Shown in pieces: positions 6,330 through 11,596 of a stretch of 11,596 bases of DNA (its first letter is position 1; the number at the start of each line of letters is the position of its first letter). The notes under the pieces were generated by a model. It was not told where the DNA came from, searched no databases, and saw only the letters and a list, made by a program, of their open reading frames with translations. Location of the stretch: the NCBI RefSeq assembly GCF_030551255.1, contig NZ_CP130632.1, positions 1 through 11,596 of the forward strand, given 5' to 3'. Position numbers and translations under genes: made by a program. The DNA is from Streptomyces sp. NL15-2K (GTDB taxonomy: Bacteria; Actinomycetota; Actinomycetes; Streptomycetales; Streptomycetaceae).

Positions 6330-6523
6330 TCAGCGAAGGTACGGCGTTCACGTTCGCGGTGATCTTCGGGATCATCACCGTCCTCCTCGTCCGCTCCCGC
6401 GACGTCCGCGCCTGGGAAGCGGTCTGCGTCGGCCTCTTCGGCCTCTACCTCGGTCAGACCCCGGTGCTCTTCACCGTCCACGGCCTCCTGACCTGGTTGA
6501 TCAACGGCTTCTCCCACACCTGA
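6326..6523 (+). CDS. Small two-helix membrane protein, possible plasmid-spread (Spd) protein
   Basis: This is a 65-residue protein starting at GTG 6326. The start overlaps the translocase stop by 4 nt (GTGA) and has GGAAGGAG 7 nt upstream. Two hydrophobic segments are visible: about residues 7-22 (AFTFAVIFGIITVLLV) and 34-59 (CVGLFGLYLGQTPVLF and onward), separated by the charged loop RSRDVRAW. Small membrane proteins downstream of the FtsK-like gene in Streptomyces plasmids and AICEs commonly take part in intramycelial spreading; that role is inferred from position, not from a specific motif. Coupling to the translocase supports joint function in transfer. Confidence 0.75.
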   Translation: MISEGTAFTFAVIFGIITVLLVRSRDVRAWEAVCVGLFGLYLGQTPVLFTVHGLLTWLINGFSHT

Positions 6524-6542
6524 GCAGAAAGGAAGCACGGCC

Positions 6543-6656
6543 ATGCCCATGCCTCGCGTGAGGTGCCCCCACTGCAAGGGCGACGGAGCCCGGAAGACCT
6601 GGACCGGACGGTCGCGGCGCTGCCGCGTCTGCCGGGGCACCGGAACCATCCGCTGA
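6543..6656 (+). CDS. 37-aa DnaJ-type zinc-finger peptide
   Basis: The ATG at 6543 has AGAAAGGAAG 8 nt upstream and the frame ends at TGA 6654-6656. The peptide carries two copies of the DnaJ central-domain zinc motif CxxCxGxG: CPHCKGDG (residues 8-15) and CRVCRGTG (27-34), which together would bind one zinc ion. An internal ATG at 6549 is a possible alternative start. Similar tiny zinc-finger genes sit between the transfer and rep genes in other AICEs. The partner is unknown. It is too short to be a co-chaperone alone, so a nucleic-acid or protein-binding accessory is more likely. Confidence 0.72.
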   Translation: MPMPRVRCPHCKGDGARKTWTGRSRRCRVCRGTGTIR

Positions 6657-6693
6657 GCCCCGCCCACCCCACCCACACAACGGAGTGATCCCC

Positions 6694-8168
6694 ATGACCA
6701 ACGGCGCACCACCACCCATCACCCGTGCCGCCTCGGCGGCCCACCCCGGAAGGTCACCACCATCACCCCGGAGTACACCCCGGCTGACCGGCGCGCCGTC
6801 CTCAACCGCGCGGCGCGCCTGCGTCAGCTCCCCGAAGCAGACCGCGACGCAATTCGCATCGCCCAAGGCCCTCAATTCCCGCGCTGGCTGGAGCAGATCA
6901 CCGCAACCGGCGGCTGCTCCCACCCCGTCCACCTGACCGGCTCCACCACCGTCCTGGACGGGACAACCGGCGAGATCCTCCACCACTACGACACTCGCAG
7001 CGAACCCGGCGAACGCCTCCTGATCCGCTGCCGCAACCGCCGCGCAACCATCTGCCCGGCCTGCTCCCGGCTCCACGCGGGCGACACCTTCCACCTCGTC
7101 CGCGCGGGCCTGATCGGCGGCAAGAACGTCCCCGCCACCGTGCGCACCCGGCCCCGCCTGTTCGTCACCCTCACCGCCCCGTCCTTCGGGCCGGTCCACC
7201 GGACTGGTGAGCAGTGCCGACCTCGCCGCGACCGCGGCACCTGTGACCACGGCCGCTCCCTCGGCTGCGGCGCCGTTCACGACGCGGCCGATCCCCTCGT
7301 CGGCCAACCAATCTGCCCGGACTGCTACGACTACACCGCCCACGTGCTCTGGCACGCGCACGCCTCCAAGCTGTGGGACCGGTTCGTCATCGACGTCCGG
7401 CGCCGCCTCGCCACCTCGGCAGGCATCGTGCAGTCCCGGTTCGCCCAGCACGCGCGGTTGTCCTTCGCCCGCGTCGCCGAGTACCAGAAGCGGGCGGCCG
7501 TCCACGTGCATGCCGTCGTCCGGCTCGACGGCCCGGACGGACCGGCTGATGACCCCCCGGCCTGGGGCACCGCCGACCGGCTCACCGATGCCGTGCAGAC
7601 TTCGGCCCGTCGGGTCCTGGTCCGCACCCCCTACAGCCCCGCCGTGGGTGAGCTGGTGCTGCGCTGGGGCTCCCAGATCGACGCCCGACAGCTGCGCGCC
7701 GACGGCGACGGCCCCGACGATGACGCCGTAGCCGCATACGTCGCCAAGTACGTCACCAAAGGAGCGGACGAGACAGGCGCCGGCACCGACCACAAGCTCA
7801 CCACCTGGGCCGACATCGACACGGCACCCGTGAGCGGACACGTCCGCGCCCTCATGCGGACCTGCTGGCGCCTCGGCGGCCTCCCCGAGTACGCGCCCCT
7901 GCACCTCCGTACCTGGGCTCACACGCTCGGCTACCGGGGCCACATCCTGACCAAGTCGCGCGCGTACTCGACGACGTACGCTGCCCTCCGCGCCGAACGC
8001 GCGCACCACGTCGGCCACGCCGACATCCTCGACACCGTCACCGAGCGGAATTGGCGCTACGTCGGCTCCGGCCACACTCCCGGCGCCGCCCTCATCGCCG
8101 CTGGAGTCGCCGAAGACCTCGCCGCGAGCAGCGAGATCGCTCGCGATGAACGTGAGGTGTCCCGGTGA
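6694..8168 (+). CDS. repSA: RepSA-like rolling-circle replication initiator, apparent frameshift near the N-terminus
   Basis: The protein matches AICE Rep proteins from about 6740 to the stop at 8166-8168. Recognisable parts in order are FPRWLEQITATGGCSHPVHL; a zinc-like CRNRRATICPACSR; RLFVTLTAPSFGPVHR; ICPDCYDY; the HUH-type metal motif AAVHVHAVVRLDG; and the segment AAYVAKYVTKG, expected to hold the nicking tyrosine. However, this frame has no ATG, GTG or TTG between the upstream TGA (6654) and a GTG at 7140, which lies inside the conserved domain. The only good start, ATG 6694 with CGGAG 8 nt upstream, is in another frame (MTNGAPPPITRAASAAHP). Moving to the Rep frame needs a -1 shift around 6745-6810, equal to one missing base. 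Restored length would be 491 residues. This may be a sequencing error, a real mutation that inactivates replication, or a recoding event. Confidence 0.85.
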
Positions 8169-8296
8169 CGAGACGCCACAACGAGCAGTGGGCTCGGGCG
8201 GTCGAGCGCCAAGCGGCCAAGTTCCCCACACGCATAGGGCCGAAGAGCGCTGCGCGACTCGCGCGGCTCCTCGGACCTGCACCGAGGGATTCCTAA
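8165..8296 (+). CDS. Small basic protein downstream of rep, 43 aa
   Basis: The GTG at 8165 overlaps the rep stop by 4 nt (GTGA) and has AGGTG 6 nt upstream. The frame ends at TAA 8294-8296. The product is strongly basic (MTRRHNEQWARAVERQ at the start, then a run of Arg/Ala) with no recognised motif. It occupies the slot where pSAM2-type elements place xis, so it could be a recombination directionality factor, but no helix-turn-helix is evident. It may also be a small non-functional frame. It is followed 9 bp later by the convergent stop of the membrane gene. Confidence 0.45.
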   Translation: MTRRHNEQWARAVERQAAKFPTRIGPKSAARLARLLGPAPRDS

Positions 8297-8305
8297 GATC
8301 CGCAG

Positions 8306-8827
8306 TTATGCCGACTGGTTCGCCGGGAGCAGGGCGGGGAGGTAAGTCCACCAATCGAGGTGTGTGCGCACCAGATCCTGCAGTACCGGGCCGCTTTCCA
8401 GCATGTGTCGGCAGTAGGCTTCCCACGGCTCGGCGCTGGTGCTGTGGGGGATCTCTCGGTGGACGTGCATGCCGTTGCTCAAAACGTCAGCGAGCAGTTC
8501 GGCGATAGTGATGATCGCATCGCGCTCGTCCGCTTCCTCGGGCAATGGCTTGCCGTCGTAGAAGCACCCGCGTGAGCCGGGGAATTGGAGCATCAGGACG
8601 TGCACCTCACGCAGCGAACGGAGCACCATGTCGTTCGCCGAGACGGCAGCCACAGCATTGCTGATCCTCGTCTGCTCCGTGGCCGCCCGGGTCTGCTCGG
8701 TAGCGGCTCGCGTCTGCTCGGCGGCTGCTTTCGTCTGCTTGGCCAGGTAGAACATGGACCACGCGGACACTCCAAACGCCAGCGCGGCCGCAGAGGCACC
8801 CACTGCTTCAGCCGATAACCAATCCAT
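8306..8827 (-). CDS. Membrane-anchored coiled-coil protein of unknown function
   Basis: This is a 173-residue protein starting at ATG 8827, with GGAGG about 12 nt upstream. Residues 8-29 form one transmembrane helix (AVGASAAALAFGVSAWSMFYL). This is followed by an exact heptad repeat, EQTRAAT, EQTRAAT, EQTR (residues 37-54), predicting a parallel coiled coil. The C-terminal about 110 residues form a soluble helical domain (REVHVLMLQFPGSRGCFYDG, WEAYCRHMLESGP, HLDWW). Streptomyces has many such proteins with an N-terminal helix plus an EQTR-type coil; none that I can name has a firm function. The gene lies between rep and int on the opposite strand to rep, and so is probably cargo or a regulator of excision. 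The gene itself is well supported. Confidence 0.72.
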   Translation of the reverse strand: MDWLSAEAVGASAAALAFGVSAWSMFYLAKQTKAAAEQTRAATEQTRAATEQTRISNAVAAVSANDMVLRSLREVHVLMLQFPGSRGCFYDGKPLPEEADERDAIITIAELLADVLSNGMHVHREIPHSTSAEPWEAYCRHMLESGPVLQDLVRTHLDWWTYLPALLPANQSA

Positions 8828-8849
8828 GACGTTCCCGCCCTCCCCACAG

Positions 8850-8886
8850 CAGTGACGGGACGATATCGCAACAGGTCACGTCACTG
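8850..8886 (-). repeat. 8-bp inverted repeat between int and the membrane-protein gene
   Basis: CAGTGACG (8850-8857) and CGTCACTG (8879-8886) are perfect complements with a 21-nt loop that contains GATATC. It lies 32-68 nt downstream of the integrase stop and 23 nt upstream of the membrane-protein start, so it may be an int terminator or an operator for the following gene. Confidence 0.45.
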
Positions 8887-8917
8887 TTGAAAATCTCATT
8901 GATCGCCCGGACAGGCC

Positions 8918-10366
8918 CTAGTCCAGCGGGTTCGGCTTGATGTCCACGCGGTTGGTGTCGAACCCCCTGCCCTTCCTCGTCGGCGGACGGACGACCACGG
9001 CAGCGAACAGGAAACGATAGATCGCGTTCATGCGTGCGTAGTCCTCCTCTTTCTCCAGGCGCTCCCAGTTGACTTCGGCGTCCGGTCCGGCGATCCCCTC
9101 CAGGACGGCAATAGGGCGTTTGACGGTCTTCCGCTGCCGCTCCTTCATCCGCTTGAGGATGGGCGCACGCATGGATTGGAAATCGGCAGTCGTGAAGTCG
9201 TCATCGTTGAGCCAAAGCTGTTTCAGCTCTTCCAGCTTCGCCCGGTCCTTCTCGTCCGCGAGAACGTCAGCCTCGGGACGCGTGGTCGTGGCGGGTTCGT
9301 AGCCCGAGGTGTCCAGCTTGGTCAGAACCTTGATCGCCACATCCCGCGCGAAGGCTTCCAGGGGTACGGCGGATACGGAACGTCCGCACTTCTGCTGGCC
9401 GACTTCGTCGGCGCGCGTGCACCGGTAGTAGGCGTACCGCACGCTGTTCGTACCGGCCATGCGGGCTCCGCATGAGCACGTCGCGACTCCGCGCAACAGG
9501 TAGTCCCGGACCGGCCGCTTCTGCCCGTCCCTGGATTGCTTGGCTCGGTATCCCCTGAGCCGCTGAACCTCGTCCCACTGGCCGCGATCGATGATGGCGG
9601 GCCACGTCCCGGTTCCCACTTCTTCGCCCTGGTGGATCCGGACACCCGCCACGAAGTTGGACGACAGCAGATGGCGTACGTTCTCCGGCTGCCACACTTT
9701 GCCCTTGGAAGTGGGCACTCCCCGCATGGTCAGGTCCTCAGCTATGAGCTGAGGTGAGTCGCCGTCCAGATACCGCCGGAAGACTTCGCGGACGATCTTT
9801 GCCTCATCCTCGATGATCGCCTGACCGTTGCTGGTGTAGCCGTAGGGACGGTTGCCCACGTGCGGCTTGCCCTCGCGGGCCTTGTCCTTGAGAGCGTCCT
9901 TCAGTCGTCGTGACGTGTCGTCGGACGAGCGGCACGCGTGGGCCACCTCGATGCGGAGAATGAACCGGTCATCGGGGTCCGACAGATCCCGCCGGTTCGC
10001 CTCGCCGTGTAGCAGGACGCGCTTGTCATCGGCTATTGAGAGAAGCTCTTCGAGGTCCTTCGGCTGCCGCATAAGGCGGTCGGGGTGGTAGACGATGACG
10101 TGCCGGATCTCCCCTTCCCCCATCGCCTTCAACATCTCTTCCCACCCGGGCCGCTTGCGGTTGCGCTGCCACGCAGAGCGGTTGTTGTCCACGTAGACGT
10201 GGGCCGCTTCGACACGGAGCTGAAGCCGTTGCGCGATCTCCCGGCAGATGCGTTCCTGCCGGTCCACTCCGGTCTGGTCCTCGTCCCGGGCGTGGGAGAT
10301 CCGGCAGTAGATCGCTGCGGGCTCGCCCGGGGTGATCACGGCCTTGGCTAACTTCGATCGACTCAT
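8918..10366 (-). CDS. int: Large serine recombinase (site-specific integrase)
   Basis: This is a 482-residue protein. The frame is open 90 codons further upstream, but that part is not protein-like; the ATG at 10366 begins MSRSKLAKAV just before the resolvase domain. Residues 15-165 are the catalytic domain: AAIYCRIS with nucleophile Ser24, then GVDRQ and the HPDRLMRQPKDLEEL region. A recombinase domain follows (GNRPYGYTSNG, then VWQPENVRHLLSSNFVAGV), and a zinc ribbon with C297, C299, C316 and C327. Residues about 370-415 are charged and helical, the coiled coil that governs synapsis direction in large serine integrases. It joins attP and attB without host factors; excision usually needs a partner protein. 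No Shine-Dalgarno is visible, which fits a leaderless transcript. It replaces the tyrosine Int typical of pSAM2-type elements. Confidence 0.93.
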   Translation of the reverse strand: MSRSKLAKAVITPGEPAAIYCRISHARDEDQTGVDRQERICREIAQRLQLRVEAAHVYVDNNRSAWQRNRKRPGWEEMLKAMGEGEIRHVIVYHPDRLMRQPKDLEELLSIADDKRVLLHGEANRRDLSDPDDRFILRIEVAHACRSSDDTSRRLKDALKDKAREGKPHVGNRPYGYTSNGQAIIEDEAKIVREVFRRYLDGDSPQLIAEDLTMRGVPTSKGKVWQPENVRHLLSSNFVAGVRIHQGEEVGTGTWPAIIDRGQWDEVQRLRGYRAKQSRDGQKRPVRDYLLRGVATCSCGARMAGTNSVRYAYYRCTRADEVGQQKCGRSVSAVPLEAFARDVAIKVLTKLDTSGYEPATTTRPEADVLADEKDRAKLEELKQLWLNDDDFTTADFQSMRAPILKRMKERQRKTVKRPIAVLEGIAGPDAEVNWERLEKEEDYARMNAIYRFLFAAVVVRPPTRKGRGFDTNRVDIKPNPLD

Positions 10367-10372
10367 GGAAAC

Positions 10373-10402
10373 ACCGTACGAGCCCGCTATGACATCAGTC
10401 AA
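10373..10402 (-). promoter_or_regulatory. Promoter of the integrase gene (leaderless)
   Basis: On the minus strand, TTGACT (10402-10397) and TACGGT (10378-10373) are spaced exactly 18 nt, a good match to the Streptomyces TTGACN-N18-TANNNT consensus. Only GTTTCC separates the -10 box from the int ATG at 10366, so transcription would begin at or next to the A of the start codon. Confidence 0.6.
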
Positions 10403-10423
10403 CCTCGGTTCATGCGGTAATAA

Positions 10424-10437
10424 CTTGGCTGGCCAAG
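10424..10437. other. Candidate attachment core (6-bp perfect arms around TG)
   Basis: CTTGGC-TG-GCCAAG is a perfect inverted repeat centred on a non-palindromic dinucleotide, 57 bp upstream of the integrase start. Serine-integrase att sites are short dyads around a 2-nt crossover and usually lie beside int. The symmetry does not extend clearly beyond 14 bp, and no matching copy was found at the left end, so an operator is also possible. Confidence 0.35.
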
Positions 10438-10586
10438 GGGCTGGGTGAGGGCATCCTGTACACCCAGGCGGCCAGTAGGTGCAGCAAGCACCGTAGCGGG
10501 AGTCGCGGATGCCTCTGCCGGGCCTTGAAGGCTCGTCGGACCGCACTCGGAAGTGGGCTTTCGCTGCGCTACTCAGCGACTTCTGA

Positions 10587-11596
10587 TTACTGGTTCCAAT
10601 ACTGCCGAGGAGGATTCCTGGCTCCTTCGAGCGCAACTACCACACTTCCTGCTGCGAAAGCAGAAACCCAACCAGTCAACATGTACCTGCCCTTACGTTC
10701 CTTCCATGCGCAATGGGGAGCCACGTCGCATAGGACGTATGAAATTTCGTTCCAGCTGGGACCAATCCCGATACTTTTCGGAAAAGGCGTTCCATTTTTG
10801 AGCGGATTATGTGCCAATACCCCTGTTACCCGTAGCTGCTCCTCGCCGGAAGATGTAACCTCTCTTGAGGTTATATAGCCTGCGATTTCAAGTTCGATGG
10901 CTGGGTCGATGCGTCCATGGGCGAAGTTGACTCCATGGTCCCATGAAACTCGACTCTCCATCCAGCTCCCAAAAGTGTCAGTGATATGTTGAAAGCGCGT
11001 CGTGTCGAGTGGTAGCTGCTGCATGACGAAGGACAAGTCGCAGTTGTCAACTTCGCCCTCGTCATGTATATCGACTGAGAGGCTCCAGAACTCGTCGCCA
11101 CTTGATCCGTAACAGTGCAGAGTTGCGCGTTGACCCTCGTATCCGTTCTCGGACGACAAAAGATCAGTCAATGAGGGGCGACCGATTCCATGCAATGCTT
11201 TAGGTCGCTTAGATAGCGTCCATCGGAAAGCTCCATCACACTTTCCGTTTTCGTGAAGGTCGATCAGGAGCTGCCGCAAGGACGCCAACGACCGAATGGC
11301 GGGAAACAGGTCAACAACGGCAACGCCGCGCCTCTCCAATTCATCGAGGGGAATGTGTAGATGGCCGAACACGGGGCTTTTGAAGTCAGTACTATTGGCG
11401 ACCCATGGAATTGGTCCGCCGTTAACGCTCATCAACTGAGAGTGATCATCTTCAGGTTCCTGCCAGCGGGAGTAGGCGCGGGTTAAAACTGAGTCGTGGA
11501 ACCAAACCTCGGCCATCCGGACTAGCCGCTGATGTTTCGTGTGCAGAATCCACCGAAGCTTTACGGGGTCTTCGATGGCAGCTTCAATGTCGTTTC
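10587..11596 (-). CDS. Large protein of unknown function, 5' end outside window
   Basis: The visible part has 335 residues and ends at TAA (10587-10589). An ATG at 11516 is possible, but the frame stays open and protein-like to the window edge (NDIEAAIEDPVKLRWILHT, then KHQRLVR before that Met) and the ATG has no good ribosome site, so the gene most likely begins outside. I recognise no family. The C-terminal half looks beta-rich and Trp/Gly-containing (SIGIGPSWNEISYVLCDVAP, GRYMLTGWVSAFAAG); the middle holds LFPAIRSLASLRQLLIDLHE. No membrane helix, nucleotide-binding loop or nuclease motif is evident. Codon use has more A/T at third positions than the AICE core. It has the same orientation as the nuclease gene at the opposite end of the window. 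Confidence 0.7.
   Translation of the reverse strand, partial: NDIEAAIEDPVKLRWILHTKHQRLVRMAEVWFHDSVLTRAYSRWQEPEDDHSQLMSVNGGPIPWVANSTDFKSPVFGHLHIPLDELERRGVAVVDLFPAIRSLASLRQLLIDLHENGKCDGAFRWTLSKRPKALHGIGRPSLTDLLSSENGYEGQRATLHCYGSSGDEFWSLSVDIHDEGEVDNCDLSFVMQQLPLDTTRFQHITDTFGSWMESRVSWDHGVNFAHGRIDPAIELEIAGYITSREVTSSGEEQLRVTGVLAHNPLKNGTPFPKSIGIGPSWNEISYVLCDVAPHCAWKERKGRYMLTGWVSAFAAGSVVVALEGARNPPRQYWNQ

Noticed and set aside
5465..6715. A 416-codon open frame on the minus strand
   Set aside because: It is antisense to the FtsK-like translocase, whose Walker motifs are intact on the plus strand.
6501..8426. A 641-codon open frame on the minus strand
   Set aside because: It lies opposite rep and its neighbours, with Gly/Ala/Val-rich composition typical of the antisense frame of a Streptomyces gene.
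531..10572. GCGCTAC shared by 531-537 and 10566-10572 as possible att direct repeats
   Set aside because: A shared 7-mer between two gaps of about 220 bp is expected by chance, and neither copy lies in a dyad like that of a serine-integrase site.
10280..10586. A tRNA gene as integration target near the integrase
   Set aside because: No cloverleaf, T-loop GTTCRANNC or acceptor stem could be found, and serine integrases do not usually use tRNA genes.
10367..10636. Upstream extension of the integrase to 10636
   Set aside because: The 90 extra residues are not conserved-looking, contain the promoter boxes, and overlap the 3' end of the neighbouring gene.
1..11596. CRISPR arrays, rRNA genes or intact insertion sequences
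   Set aside because: No regularly spaced repeats, rRNA signatures or transposase genes were seen on either strand.

Overview
The window looks like a high-G+C actinomycete, almost certainly Streptomyces or a close relative. It is dominated by an actinomycete integrative and conjugative element (AICE) of the pSAM2 type. The core is a colinear set of genes: a KorSA-like GntR repressor (3736-4515, minus), then on the plus strand an SCO3933-family protein (4681-5028), a TraSA-like FtsK/SpoIIIE DNA translocase (5028-6329), a small two-helix membrane protein (6326-6523), a 37-residue zinc-finger peptide (6543-6656) and a RepSA-like rolling-circle initiator (6694-8168, with an apparent frameshift near its N-terminus). 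Where pSAM2 has a tyrosine integrase and Xis, this element carries a large serine recombinase (8918-10366, minus). No recognisable excisionase is visible.

Region by region: 1-373 is the 5' part of an Mrr-like PD-(D/E)XK nuclease gene on the minus strand. 590-1942 (minus) and 2141-2707 (plus) are a divergent pair, a helix-turn-helix/TPR regulator and a HATPase-fold (RsbW-like) protein. 2708-3019 is a hairpin-bearing gap, followed by a small hypothetical gene at 3020-3328. The 407-bp gap 3329-3735 holds a very long imperfect hairpin (3368-3534) and a cluster of G+C-rich palindromes. 3736-8296 is the transfer/replication block. 8306-8827 (minus) encodes a membrane-anchored coiled-coil protein lying between rep and int. 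10367-10586 holds the integrase promoter and a symmetric candidate attachment core. 10587-11596 (minus) is the 3' part of a large gene of unknown function.

How the parts work together (inference from the family): the GntR repressor is expected to hold the plus-strand transfer/replication operon off through two operator-like sites in the 165-bp divergent promoter region. When derepressed, RepSA would replicate the excised circle and the FtsK-like translocase would move double-stranded DNA between mycelial compartments, helped by the small membrane protein. The serine integrase, apparently read from its own leaderless promoter, handles integration and excision. The outermost genes at both ends share orientation and look lower in G+C than the core, so the element may have landed between two genes that were once neighbours (an unknown protein followed by the nuclease).

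Coordinates, motifs and repeats were read directly from the sequence. Family assignments come from recognised motifs, with no database search.
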